A DNA stretch of 64,000 nucleotides from Nocardia sp. NBC_01327 (GTDB lineage Bacteria; Actinomycetota; Actinomycetes; Mycobacteriales; Mycobacteriaceae): positions 4,960,001-5,024,000 of the forward strand of contig NZ_CP108383.1 in NCBI RefSeq assembly GCF_035958815.1, given 5' to 3'. Within the stretch, counting starts at the first letter, position 1. Every line of letters begins with the position of its first letter. Of the stretch, positions 24,542-33,362 are shown one piece after another. Under the pieces are notes generated by a model, which saw only the letters and a list, made by a program, of their open reading frames with translations, was not told where the DNA came from and searched no databases. Both the position numbers and the translations under genes were made by a program.

Positions 24542-26074
24542 GTGACCACCCCTCCGGATACACAGGCCACAGATTCGGCCAACGATAAATTGGACGCCCG
24601 CGTCTTCAAGATTGCCGGCGTCGTCGTGCTGGGCGCCATCATGTCGATCCTCGACGTGACCGTGGTGACCGTGGCAATCCCCACCTTCCAGCACGACTTC
24701 AGCACCACCTACGCCGTCGCGGCCTGGTCGATGACCGGCTACACCCTCGCGCTGGCCACCGTCATTCCACTCACCGGGTGGGCGGCAGACCGATTCGGCA
24801 CCAAACGCCTCTACATGGCGGCCCTGATCTTCTTCGTGCTCGGCTCCATCCTGTGCAGCTTCGCATGGAATATCAGCTCGCTCATCGGATTCCGTGTGAT
24901 CCAGGGCCTGGGCGGCGGCATGCTCATGCCGCTGGGCATGACGATCATGACCCACGCGGCCGGCCCGCAGCGCATCGGCCGCGTCATGGCGGTACTCGGC
25001 GTGCCGATGTTGCTGGGCCCCATCGCCGGCCCGATCCTGGGCGGCTGGCTGATCGACAGCTTCAGCTGGCACTGGATCTTCCTGATCAATGTGCCCATCG
25101 GCATCATCGCGCTGGCCCTGGCGTGGATCGTCTTCGACGCCGACCGGCCCGAACCGTCGGAGAGTTTCGACTTCCTCGGCATGGTGCTGGCCTCACCCGG
25201 CCTCGCGCTGTTCCTGTTCGGCGTGTCCTCGATTCCGGGGGAGGGCACCGTCCTGGCGGCGAAGGTCCTCATCCCGGCGATCATCGGCGCGATTCTGCTG
25301 GTGGCGTTCGTCTTCCACGCCCTGCGCACCGAACATCCGCTCATCGATCTGCACCTGTTCCAGAACAAATCGCTGCGCTACGCCGTGCTGACCATGACGT
25401 TGTTCGCCATGGCGTTCTTCGGCTCGGGTCTGCTGCTGCCGAGCTATCTGCAGCAGGTGCGCGGGGAATCGACCCTCGCGGCCGGTCTGCTCATCGCCCC
25501 ACAGGGTTTGGGCGCCATGCTGACCATGCCGATCGCCGGACGCCTGGTGGACAAGATGGGCCCGGGCAAGATCGTGCTCACCGGTATCACCATCATGGTG
25601 CTGGGCATGGCCTTCCTGACCCAGGTCAAATCCGATACCCCGTACGCGGCGCTGTGCGCGGCACTGTTCGTCATGGGTCTGGGCATGGGCTGCACCATGA
25701 TGCCGACCATGACCGCCGCCATTCAGACCCTGACCCACGGTCAGGTCGCCCGCGGTTCGACGCTGATGAACATCGTCAACCAGACGGCCGGATCCATCGG
25801 CACCGCAACGATTTCCGTGGTGCTGACCACCCTGCTCAATCACCGGCCCCTGGCGGGTGCGGCCATCGGCTCGCGCTACAGCCCGGAACTGGCCGGAAAG
25901 ATTCCCCCCGCTGATCTCGATCGCGGATTCTCCGATGCCGCACAGGCTTTCGGCCACACCTTCGTGGTCGCGCTGGTGCTGCTACTGCTCACGCTGATCC
26001 CGGCGTTCTTCCTGCCGCGGGTCAAACCGAAGAATCCGGAGCTCACCGACGCCCCGGTGGTTGTCGCGCACTGA
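24542..26074 (+). CDS. DHA2-family MFS multidrug exporter
   Basis: 510 residues with about 14 membrane spans. Motifs include LDVTVVTVAIPTF in the first span, GWAADRFGTKRLYM (motif A) and GVPMLLGPIAGPILGGWL (motif C), all typical of EmrB/QacA drug:H+ antiporters. The GTG start at 24542 is 236 bases from the divergent NfeD gene. The intergenic region has two TTTGCGAC words at 24385-24392 and 24411-24418. A strong terminator follows. Confidence 0.92.
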   Translation: MTTPPDTQATDSANDKLDARVFKIAGVVVLGAIMSILDVTVVTVAIPTFQHDFSTTYAVAAWSMTGYTLALATVIPLTGWAADRFGTKRLYMAALIFFVLGSILCSFAWNISSLIGFRVIQGLGGGMLMPLGMTIMTHAAGPQRIGRVMAVLGVPMLLGPIAGPILGGWLIDSFSWHWIFLINVPIGIIALALAWIVFDADRPEPSESFDFLGMVLASPGLALFLFGVSSIPGEGTVLAAKVLIPAIIGAILLVAFVFHALRTEHPLIDLHLFQNKSLRYAVLTMTLFAMAFFGSGLLLPSYLQQVRGESTLAAGLLIAPQGLGAMLTMPIAGRLVDKMGPGKIVLTGITIMVLGMAFLTQVKSDTPYAALCAALFVMGLGMGCTMMPTMTAAIQTLTHGQVARGSTLMNIVNQTAGSIGTATISVVLTTLLNHRPLAGAAIGSRYSPELAGKIPPADLDRGFSDAAQAFGHTFVVALVLLLLTLIPAFFLPRVKPKNPELTDAPVVVAH

Positions 26075-26085
26075 AGTTTTCATCT

Positions 26086-26123
26086 CATCGCCCCCGCTCG
26101 GCACGATCCGAGCGGGGGCGATG
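26086..26123. terminator. Bidirectional terminator hairpin
   Basis: CATCGCCCCCGCTCG (26086-26100) and its exact inverse (26109-26123) form a 15-bp stem with an 8-base loop between convergent genes. Confidence 0.85.
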
Positions 26124-26155
26124 TGTGTCTGATCGACCGGTCTCCCCGTAGCTCG

Positions 26156-26566
26156 CTAGCGTGCCGGAGTGACCGGCTGCAGGACCCGTTCCACCAGTGC
26201 GGTGTCGCAGTGCTCGATGACCTCGGTGATCCGGCCGCCCGCGAGCCGGAAGACGAAGCAGTAGGTCTGGTGGTACGGGCCGTGCGCGGTGACGCCGTAA
26301 CCGCGGGCCTGCACCACCACCCGGTCGCCGTCGGCGAGCAGGAAGTCGGTCTCGAAGCGGTAGCCGCCGTCGAATTGGGCCATGATCGGGCGCAGCAGCC
26401 CGCTCAGCACCTCGGACCTGGGCTGCCAGGTGCCCGCCCAGGACCAGGCGCCCGGAAACGTCCAGCGGCAGTCCTCGGCCAGCGCGTCCCCGAGCGCGCG
26501 GGTATTGCCCTGCGCCAGCTGCTCGAAGATTCCGTGGATGAATTGCTTGTTCTCGATTGCGCTCAC
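26156..26566 (-). CDS. NTF2-like/SnoaL-type ester-fold protein
   Basis: 136 residues with the cone-shaped NTF2 fold: FIHGIFEQLAQGNTRALGDA, CRWTFPGAWSWAGTW, FETDFLLADGDRVVVQARG, ITEVIEHCDT. Such proteins are small-molecule isomerases, cyclases or unknown binders. The GTG at 26564-26566 is 70 bases from the divergent LysR gene, which probably controls it. Confidence 0.85.
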   Translation of the reverse strand: MSAIENKQFIHGIFEQLAQGNTRALGDALAEDCRWTFPGAWSWAGTWQPRSEVLSGLLRPIMAQFDGGYRFETDFLLADGDRVVVQARGYGVTAHGPYHQTYCFVFRLAGGRITEVIEHCDTALVERVLQPVTPAR

Positions 26567-26636
26567 ACCCCGAAATTACGGTCGACGCAGCCATGCGACC
26601 AGCGAGAATCACGCATATCTGGTATCACATTCACGC

Positions 26637-27545
26637 ATGGCAGAGTTCACGGTGACCGGGTTGCGCGTGGTCCGGGAGGCAGCGCGCGGGGGATCGTTCA
26701 CCCGTGCGGCCGAGCGGCTGGGTTATACGCAGTCGGCGGTATCACGGCAGATCACGCTGATGGAACAGGCGGCCGGGCAGGCGCTGTTCGAGCGGGGGTC
26801 GCGGGGCGTGCGGCCCACCGACGCCTGCCGGATCGTGCTGCGGCACGCCGACGCCGTCCTCGAGGCGCTCGATGCCGCGCGCGAAGAACTGCGTACTCCG
26901 CTGCCGCCCAGCCGAATACGGGTCGGGGCGTTCTCCACCGCCACCGCCGCCCTGGTGCCGCGCGCGATAGTCGCGGCGACCGCGCGCTATCCGGGACTGC
27001 AGGTGCGATTGCGGGAGGGCACGACTCCGGCACTGCTGTCGGCCCTGACGCGCAACCGCATCGATCTGGCCGTGCTGTCCGGTAGCGACGAGCTGCCCGA
27101 GGGCCTGGAATCGGCACCGCTGCTGCAGGATTCGCTCTACATCGCCGTGCACCCGGCGCATCGCCTGGCCGCGTCCGCCGCCGTGCCGCCCTCGGCGCTG
27201 CGCGGGGAGCGCTGGATCATCGGCAGCGCGGACCCGCGCACCACCCTGCTGGGCGCATGGGCCGACCCGGCCTGGGAACCGCATATCGCGCACGTCGCCC
27301 GCGACTGGGTCGCCAAATTGGGCCTGGTGGCCGCCGGACTGGGCATCACCGTGGTGCCCGGTCTGGCCGTCCCCGCGCTGCCGCCCACGGTTTCCCTCGT
27401 CCGCATCGACGATCCCGCCGCCGTGCGCCCCACTGTCCTGGTCCACCGCCGCACCGGACCCGCCGCCGATCACCCCTTCGCCGAGGCGCTGCGCGACAGC
27501 GCCGCCGAACTGGGTGCCGAACTGCGGCACCGACTTCGGCCGTGA
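26637..27545 (+). CDS. LysR-family regulator
   Basis: 302 residues. The N-terminal winged HTH reads VVREAARGGSFTRAAERLGY, then TQSAVSRQITLMEQ. The effector domain follows from residue 90 (RIRVGAFSTATAALVPRAI). The ATG is at 26637. It is divergent from the NTF2-like gene; the short shared region contains ATCTGGTATCACAT, which has T-N11-A character. It probably activates the neighbour. Confidence 0.92.
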   Translation: MAEFTVTGLRVVREAARGGSFTRAAERLGYTQSAVSRQITLMEQAAGQALFERGSRGVRPTDACRIVLRHADAVLEALDAAREELRTPLPPSRIRVGAFSTATAALVPRAIVAATARYPGLQVRLREGTTPALLSALTRNRIDLAVLSGSDELPEGLESAPLLQDSLYIAVHPAHRLAASAAVPPSALRGERWIIGSADPRTTLLGAWADPAWEPHIAHVARDWVAKLGLVAAGLGITVVPGLAVPALPPTVSLVRIDDPAAVRPTVLVHRRTGPAADHPFAEALRDSAAELGAELRHRLRP

Positions 27546-27664
27546 TCGCCGATGTCCGGGCGGGACCTCGGCGAGCACGGCGATGGTCCGGCACGCGGGC
27601 TCGGGCAGGTGGCGGGCGCGGACCGCGGCCCGGTGATGGTCCACGGCCGTTCGCCCGTTACCTT
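27546..27664. other. GC-rich intergenic region left of the IS110 element
   Basis: No gene is supported. The left end of the IS110-family element probably lies near 27650-27680, where the composition changes at CCTTTTTAGTAGTCC. IS110 elements usually have no long terminal repeats, so I cannot fix the boundary. Confidence 0.4.
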
Positions 27665-27880
27665 TTTAGTAGTCCTTGAACGAGGGCTACGGTCGCCAGG
27701 CCCGGTATGACTTCTTGCCCCTGTCGCTCGCATGATCCGGGGGGTGGTGTCGCCGGGTTCTGGTGGCGTCGATGGACCGCTGATAGGGACAGGGCCGCTG
27801 GTAGGTCTCCTCGTAACGTGGGTGCCGGGCATCGACGCCGGATCGGCGGCCGTCCACGCTGAGGCGACAGAGGTACCGAG
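27665..27880 (+). ncRNA. Candidate bridge-RNA region of the IS110 element
   Basis: In IS110-group elements the non-coding left end encodes a structured bridge RNA that pairs with donor and target DNA. Here ATAGGGACA at 27783-27791 is repeated exactly at 29074-29082 in the right end, as expected of a donor-recognition loop. I see several GC-rich stems (for example around 27733-27775) but cannot fold it here. The placement is inference. Confidence 0.35.
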
Positions 27881-29065
27881 ATGACACAGGCGTATGCCGT
27901 GATCTGCGGCATCGACGTGGGAAAAGGCGAACATCACGCGGTCGGGCTCCGCACCGGCGATGGAAAACGATTACACGACAAAGCATTACCCAACGACGAG
28001 GCCCGGCTCAGAGCGGTGTTCGAGCGCCTGTCCGCCCACGGTCCACTGCTGATCGTGGTCGACCAACCCAACACCATCGGCGCGTTGCCGGTCACCGTCG
28101 CTCGCGCCGCCGGACACGACGTGGCCTACCTGCCGGGACTGGCGATGCGCCGCATCGCGGACCTCTATCCCGGCCAAGCCAAAACCGACGCCCGCGACGC
28201 GTTCATCATCGCCGACGCCGCCCGAACCATGCCCCACGCCTTGCGCCAGGTGGACACGGGCGACGAAACCCTCACCGAGCTCGGTGTTCTGGTCGGTTTC
28301 GACGACGACCTGGCCGGCGAAGCCACCCGCACCATCAACCGCATCCGTGGACTGCTCACCAGCATCCACCCGGCCCTCGAACGTGTCCTGGGACCTCGCA
28401 CAGCGCACCCGGCGGTGCTCGAAATCCTTTCCCGCTGTGGCGGACCCGTCGGGATCGCGGCAGCCGGACGCCGCAAACTGACGACCATCGCCACCAAGCA
28501 CGCACCGCGCATGGGCGCCCGGCTGGTCGAGGAAATCCTCACCGCGCTGCCGCAGCAGTCGGTCACCGTTCCAGGCACGAACGCCGCCGAGATCGTCCTG
28601 CCCAAGCTGGCAGACTCCTTGAAAGCTGTTCTGCTGCAACGGCGAACAATCGCCGAAGACATCGAGAGGATGCTCGATGACCACCCTCTTGCCAAGGTCC
28701 TGACCTCGATGCCCGGCGTCGGAGTCAGGACCGGCGCCCGCATCCTGCTCGAGGTCGGCGACGGCACGGCATTCGCATCGGCCGGCCATCTCGCCTCCTA
28801 CGCCGGCATCGCACCGATCACCCACCGATCCGGCAGCTCGATCCGCGGCGAACACCCCGCCCGATCAGGCAACCACAAACTCAAACGCGCCTTGTTCCTC
28901 TCGGCCTTCGCAGCCCTGCACGACCCGGCCAGCCGCGCCTATTACGACCGCAAACGCGCCGAAGGCAAGAAACACAACGCCGCCCTCATCTGCCTGGCCC
29001 GACGCCGCTGCGACGTCCTCTACGCGATGCTCCACAGCAAGCAGCCCTACCGGGCTGCCGCTTGA
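27881..29065 (+). CDS. IS110-family transposase
   Basis: 394 residues, full length. The N-terminal RuvC-like DEDD domain begins AVICGIDVGKGEHH, with further acidic residues in VVDQPNTIG and GQAKTDARDAFIIADAAR. The C-terminal transposase-20 domain has LTSMPGVGVRTGARILLEVG, then the Ser-containing SGNHKLKRALFLSAFAAL. The frame is intact from the ATG at 27881. It cuts and rejoins DNA through a serine and an RNA guide in characterised relatives. Confidence 0.95.
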   Translation: MTQAYAVICGIDVGKGEHHAVGLRTGDGKRLHDKALPNDEARLRAVFERLSAHGPLLIVVDQPNTIGALPVTVARAAGHDVAYLPGLAMRRIADLYPGQAKTDARDAFIIADAARTMPHALRQVDTGDETLTELGVLVGFDDDLAGEATRTINRIRGLLTSIHPALERVLGPRTAHPAVLEILSRCGGPVGIAAAGRRKLTTIATKHAPRMGARLVEEILTALPQQSVTVPGTNAAEIVLPKLADSLKAVLLQRRTIAEDIERMLDDHPLAKVLTSMPGVGVRTGARILLEVGDGTAFASAGHLASYAGIAPITHRSGSSIRGEHPARSGNHKLKRALFLSAFAALHDPASRAYYDRKRAEGKKHNAALICLARRRCDVLYAMLHSKQPYRAAA

Positions 29066-29140
29066 CAAAGAACATAGGGACACCCCCCGCACCCGCTGAG
29101 ACTTCGGCTGTAGACACCGGTGACGCCTGGGAAAGGGCTC

Positions 29141-30457
29141 CTATGCGGTGGCCGACATGCCCGCCGGGTCCGCGGTGATGCGGCCGGAATCGGTGTCGTA
29201 GTCGTACAACTCGCCGTAGCGGCCCCATTCGATGGCCAATTCCAGTTGCCGGCGCGCGTCCTCGTCGGAGAAGCCGCGCCGCAGCAGGTCCTGGAAGAAA
29301 TCGGCGCGGGCACTGCCGTCGGCGCTGCCGATCAGCGCACTGCAGATGGTGCGCACCAGGGGCGCGCGCCGGCGCGCCTGGGTGGCGAAGAGGTTCTTGC
29401 TGGTCTGGATATCGGCGGTGGTGAAGTTCGCGCCCACATTGGTCAGGATCACATCACCGGAATCGGCGATCAGGAATCCCAGCAGGGCGGCCGCATCCAC
29501 CAGGGGCAGCAGATCGTCGAGTTCGAAGTTCAATTCGTCGGCGATCACCGGCAGATCGGCGCGCCCGTCCTTGGCGTAGACCAGCTCCAGCAGGCCTGCG
29601 ATGCCACCGACCGAGGCATCGGGCAGCGGGATGGCGAACGGGGTGCCGGTATCGGGTGTGGCGGCGGCGATTTCGGTATCGCGACCGGTGAGCAGCCCGT
29701 AGATCTGATCGACCAGGGCCAGGAAACCGGGCGCGCGGCGATTGCGCGGGCGCGGCTGATCCACCACCACCTCGGCGATGATGTGCCCGGGATTGGCGCC
29801 CAGCACCACCACACGGTCGGCCAGCTGCACCGCCTCCTCGATATTGTGGGTGACGATGCAGATCGCGCGGGTCGGAAAGTCCTTGGTGGACCACAGATTC
29901 ACCAGTTCGGTGCGCAGATTCTCCGCCGTCAGCACATCCAGGGCCGAGAACGGCTCATCCATCAGCAGCAGATCCGGCTCCAGCACCAGGGCGCGCGCGA
30001 AGCCCACCCGCTGGCGCATACCGCCGGAAAGCTCCTTGGGATAGGCGGTTTCGAAACCATCCAGGCCGATGCGGTCGATCGCCTCGAGCGCACGCTGACG
30101 GCGCTGCGCCGGCGGCACACCGCGCGCGGCCAATCCCAGCTCCACATTGTCCTGCACGGTCAGCCACGGCATCAGCGCGAAGGACTGGAACACCAGGGCC
30201 GCACCGGGATTGGAACCGGTCAGCGGTGTGCCCCGGTAGCGGACCTGCCCGCTGGTGGGGGCCAGCAGTCCGGCCACCGCGCGCAGCAGCGTGGACTTGC
30301 CCGAGCCCGAGCGGCCCAGCAGCGCCACGATCTCCCCGTCGCGCACTTGCAGATTCACGTGTTCGAGCACATTGAGGCGCTCGCCGGACGCGCCGTCGAA
30401 CGACATGCCGACATCGTCGATATCGATGAGGACTTCGCCGGTGGTTGCGGTCGTCAT
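29141..30457 (-). CDS. ABC transporter ATPase with C-terminal AAA-associated domain
   Basis: 438 residues. The ABC domain (about 1-250) has Walker A GRSGSGKST, Q-loop FQSFALMPWLTV, signature LSGGMRQR, Walker B LLLMDEPFSALD and switch His in IVTHN. It resembles the NitT/TauT group. The C-terminal 150 residues form the AAA-associated domain (FLIADSGDVILTNVGANFTT, DFFQDLLRRGFSDEDARRQL), probably regulatory. It starts 11 bases after the permease with AAGGAG. It is the last gene of the M-box-controlled operon, so Mg2+ or another divalent ion is a better substrate guess than nitrate or sulfonate. No substrate-binding protein gene is present. Confidence 0.9.
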   Translation of the reverse strand: MTTATTGEVLIDIDDVGMSFDGASGERLNVLEHVNLQVRDGEIVALLGRSGSGKSTLLRAVAGLLAPTSGQVRYRGTPLTGSNPGAALVFQSFALMPWLTVQDNVELGLAARGVPPAQRRQRALEAIDRIGLDGFETAYPKELSGGMRQRVGFARALVLEPDLLLMDEPFSALDVLTAENLRTELVNLWSTKDFPTRAICIVTHNIEEAVQLADRVVVLGANPGHIIAEVVVDQPRPRNRRAPGFLALVDQIYGLLTGRDTEIAAATPDTGTPFAIPLPDASVGGIAGLLELVYAKDGRADLPVIADELNFELDDLLPLVDAAALLGFLIADSGDVILTNVGANFTTADIQTSKNLFATQARRRAPLVRTICSALIGSADGSARADFFQDLLRRGFSDEDARRQLELAIEWGRYGELYDYDTDSGRITADPAGMSATA

Positions 30458-30468
30458 GAGAAGTCTCC

Positions 30469-32199
30469 TTAGAACGAGTAGCGGCGTTGCGCCAGGGTGT
30501 AGAGCCGCCGCCAGAAGAGTCGATTGAGGCCGACCACATAGGCGCTCATGATGAGCACGCCCACCAGAATGCGCGGGCCGTCACCGACGCTGGTGGCGTC
30601 GGCGATATAGGAACCCAGACCTGTTGCCGTGAGCGTGGTGTCACCGAATTTCACGACCTCGGCGACGATGGCGGCATTCCACGCCCCGCCGGCCGCGGTG
30701 ATGGCGCCGGTGACGAAGCTGGGGAAGATGGCGGGCAGGATCAGCCGCCGCCACCACAGGGTGCGCGGCAAGCGCAGACTGGTCGCGGCCTCGCGCAGAT
30801 CATTGGGCACCGCCGAGGCGCCGGCGATCACATTGAACAGGATGTACCACTGCGCGCCCAGGGCCATCAGAACGATGCCCGCCCACTGCAGGCTCGCACT
30901 GGTCGCCAGCAGCACCGCGCCCACGAGCGGGAACAAGAAGTTGGCGGGGAAGCTGGCCAGCACCTGCACGATCGGCTGCGCGATACGGGAGACCTTGGGG
31001 TTCAACCCGATCCACACCCCGACCGGCACCCAGATGACGGTGGCGAAGAGCAGCACCACGATCACCCGCAGCAGCGTGATCGCGCCCAGGCCCGCGGCAT
31101 GGGCCAGTTCCTCGAAACCGACCGTGGACCGGATATAGCGCAGCATGAGGAAACAGCCCGCCGCCAGCGCGACCGAGACGATGACCGTGAACACCAGATC
31201 ATTGGCGCGGCGGCGCTTTTCGGGCACATACAGTTGATGCTCGGCCAGGCCGAACACCCGCATCATCCGGTCGATCGGATACACCAGCGGCCCGAAGACC
31301 CGACCCAGCAGCACCATGATGTGGCTGCGGCGCAACAGATTCAGCACCAGGCTGCGCGGGGCCTGCGCGGATTTGCTGTCCTCGAAGCGAAAACGCTCCA
31401 CCCACACCGTGATCGGCCGCCAGAACAGCACATTCAAGCCCACTACCATGACGATCATGGCCACGATCGCCAGCAGCACCTTGCCGGTATTGCTCTGCGC
31501 GGCCGCACTGGCCACATAGGAGCCGATGCCCGGCAGCGCGTACTCGCGATTGTTGACGCTGATCGCCTCGGCCGCGGTCAGGAAGAACCAGCCGCCGCCG
31601 AAACTCATCATCGCGTTCCACACCAGCGGGAACATGCCGCTGGGCACATCCAGCCGCCAAAACCGCTGCCAGCGCGACAATCTCAGATTGCGGGCCGCCT
31701 CATCGAGTTCCCGCGGCTGCGAGATGAGGCTGTGGTGGAACGCGAAGGCCATATTCCAGGCCTGCGAGGTGAAGATCGCGAAGATCGACGCCGCCTCCAA
31801 ACCCAGTGTGGAGCCCGGGAACAGGGCGATGAACCCGGTCACCGTCACCGACAGGAAACCCAGGATCGGCACCGACTGCAGAATGTCCAGCGCCGGGAGC
31901 ATGACCTTCTCCGCGCGCGGCAACCGGGCCGCGGCGGTGGCGAAGACGAAGGTGAACACGATCGACAGCCCCAGCGCCAGGAACATGCGCAGCAGCGAGC
32001 GCGCCGCGTAGTAGGGCAGTTCGGCGGGATCGGTGGAAATGCTCGACGGTGCCGCGGAATCGTCGAAGGGCACGTTCATGCCCTGCGAGACCCGCACCAC
32101 CAGCCAGATCAGGATCGCCGCGGCGGCGAAGACCGCGATATCGGCCCAGCGCGAACGCGGGCGATCGAGCACACCGCGGGTGGGATAGGTGGTGCTCAT
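30469..32199 (-). CDS. Double-domain ABC transporter permease
   Basis: 576 residues made of two binding-protein-dependent permease domains in tandem, about 12 membrane spans. Each half has the EAA loop: ISQPRELDEAARNLRLSRWQ in the first and PNDLREAATSLRLPRTLWW in the second. The fusion means a single polypeptide supplies the whole channel. It overlaps mgtC by 4 bases (ATGA) and is followed by its ATPase. Linkage to an M-box riboswitch and mgtC suggests Mg2+-responsive transport. Confidence 0.9.
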   Translation of the reverse strand: MSTTYPTRGVLDRPRSRWADIAVFAAAAILIWLVVRVSQGMNVPFDDSAAPSSISTDPAELPYYAARSLLRMFLALGLSIVFTFVFATAAARLPRAEKVMLPALDILQSVPILGFLSVTVTGFIALFPGSTLGLEAASIFAIFTSQAWNMAFAFHHSLISQPRELDEAARNLRLSRWQRFWRLDVPSGMFPLVWNAMMSFGGGWFFLTAAEAISVNNREYALPGIGSYVASAAAQSNTGKVLLAIVAMIVMVVGLNVLFWRPITVWVERFRFEDSKSAQAPRSLVLNLLRRSHIMVLLGRVFGPLVYPIDRMMRVFGLAEHQLYVPEKRRRANDLVFTVIVSVALAAGCFLMLRYIRSTVGFEELAHAAGLGAITLLRVIVVLLFATVIWVPVGVWIGLNPKVSRIAQPIVQVLASFPANFLFPLVGAVLLATSASLQWAGIVLMALGAQWYILFNVIAGASAVPNDLREAATSLRLPRTLWWRRLILPAIFPSFVTGAITAAGGAWNAAIVAEVVKFGDTTLTATGLGSYIADATSVGDGPRILVGVLIMSAYVVGLNRLFWRRLYTLAQRRYSF

Positions 32200-32897
32200 G
32201 CCTCGACCTCCGGTTGTGGCACCGTGCGCCAGCCGACACTGGTGACCGACGGCTCCAGGCTCAGCCGGCTCACCGCGGACTCCATCTGCCGGTCGTCGCG
32301 GCGATCCCCGGTCAACTCCGCGCGCACCTCCACCCGCCCGGGCACGGTGTTGTGACTGGAGATGGACACCAGCCGGAAGTCCGTGCGCGTCAAGGACTGC
32401 ACCAGCAGCGAGCGCACCGCCGCCTCGTGCGCGTCATCGGTGACGGCGGTGAACGCGTACAGCGCGTCCTGATCGCGATCGACCGGCCGATCCACCGCGC
32501 GGGCGGCGGTGCGCAGCGCGGTATTGACCACCACGACCGCGACCGTGCCCGCCGCGGCGGTGGTGTACATACCGGCGCCGGTGAGGGCGCCGACCGCGGC
32601 CGCGCACCACAGGGTGGCAGCGGTATTGAGGCCGCGGATATTGAACCCGTCGCGCATGATGACACCCGCGCCGAGGAAGCCGATACCGGAAACGATCTGT
32701 GCCGCAACGCGAGTCGGGTCAGCGTCGCTGCCGCTGAAACCGTGTGCCGACAGCAGCACGAACAGGGTGGCTCCGGCGGAGACCAGAGCATTCGTGCGCA
32801 ATCCGGCCATGCGTGCCCGGTACTGCCGCTCGAAGCCGATCACCGCACCGAACCCGACACCCGCGCCGAGCCGAAGTAGCATTTCCCACGTGGTCAT
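32196..32897 (-). CDS. mgtC: MgtC/SapB-family membrane protein
   Basis: 233 residues. The N-terminal half has four or five membrane spans with family motifs GAVIGFERQYRARMAGLRTN, then QIVSGIGFLGAGVIM and NTAATLWCAAAVGAL. The C-terminal half is a soluble ACT-like domain (FRLVSISSHNTVPGRVEVRA). MgtC proteins support growth at low Mg2+ by modulating membrane energetics. The ATG at 32895-32897 follows GGAGGG. The leader contains an M-box and a small peptide gene, so control by Mg2+ is directly supported. Confidence 0.92.
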   Translation of the reverse strand: MTTWEMLLRLGAGVGFGAVIGFERQYRARMAGLRTNALVSAGATLFVLLSAHGFSGSDADPTRVAAQIVSGIGFLGAGVIMRDGFNIRGLNTAATLWCAAAVGALTGAGMYTTAAAGTVAVVVVNTALRTAARAVDRPVDRDQDALYAFTAVTDDAHEAAVRSLLVQSLTRTDFRLVSISSHNTVPGRVEVRAELTGDRRDDRQMESAVSRLSLEPSVTSVGWRTVPQPEVEA

Positions 32898-32938
32898 GAC
32901 GCCCTCCACTAAGAGGTCGGCGCACTCGTGAACGCACG

Positions 32939-33028
32939 CTACAGGGGAGAAAGCACCGCGCAGCGGAGAAAGGGAGTGTCGCCTGGTGAACGATTGGCTA
33001 ACGGAACTTTGTCCGGTCCATCGGGCAT
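32939..33028 (-). CDS. Leader peptide upstream of mgtC (Pro/Asp-rich)
   Basis: A 29-codon frame begins with ATG at 33026-33028, preceded by an excellent GGAGGTGAG (complement of 33033-33041), and ends 41 bases before mgtC. The N-terminus reads MPDGPDKVP, with alternating Pro and Asp. The MgtL leader of enteric mgtA (starting MEPDPTPLP) uses such residues to destabilise ribosomes at low Mg2+. Lying between the M-box and mgtC, it probably forms a second Mg2+-sensing layer. There is no direct proof of translation. Confidence 0.6.
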   Translation of the reverse strand: MPDGPDKVPLANRSPGDTPFLRCAVLSPL

Positions 33029-33103
33029 GACACTCACCTCCAGCTGCGTCTGCGAGCGCGCCAGGGGAGTGGTTTCCGGCGCGAATCGCCGAACGGTGAC
33101 CAC

Positions 33104-33275
33104 CCCTCGTAAGACCTTTGGCACTCCACGGCGTAACCCGCACCAGGGGCGGGAGCCGGTCGGGATCACCCCTTAATCCGGGGAGACCTGTCCTGACCCG
33201 GGGCGTCTCTCGACGTTCGGGGTCGCCGGCCTGTATCCGCAGAGGAGCCTCAGCTAACGACGGCACCTTGCGGTA
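33104..33275 (-). promoter_or_regulatory. M-box (ykoK) Mg2+ riboswitch
   Basis: Read on the minus strand, the conserved core is present in order. These are CGTTAGCTGAGGCTCCT (complement of about 33243-33259), GGATACAGGCC, ACGTCGAGAGACGCC, CGGGTCAGGACAG, TAAGGGGTGATCC and, at the 3' end, GAGTGCCAAAGGTCTTACGAG. These blocks and their spacing match the M-box aptamer. It sits about 205 bases before mgtC, with the leader peptide gene between. High Mg2+ should lower expression of the mgtC-ABC operon. No T-tract terminator is visible, so control may be Rho- or translation-based. Ends are approximate. Confidence 0.9.
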
Positions 33276-33362
33276 GCGAGTAAACACCCTGGTCGGTGCA
33301 TGAGGCAACCCGGTGTGGCGCCCGTCGCACCGCTGTCACCGCAGGGCGGCATACTCGGGAAC

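Larger units (their letters stand above)
27665..29090 (+). mobile_element. IS110-family insertion element (ends approximate)
   Basis: A DEDD transposase gene is flanked by about 215 bases of non-coding sequence on the left and about 25 on the right (through GGGACACCCCCC). The long left non-coding end and missing inverted repeats are typical of the IS110 group. The element lies between the convergent LysR and ABC-ATPase genes and interrupts neither. The limits are estimates. Confidence 0.7.

Noticed and set aside
30487..32355. 622-codon plus-strand frame opposite the ABC permease
   Set aside because: His/Gln/Arg-rich shadow of membrane-protein codons; the permease is unmistakable.
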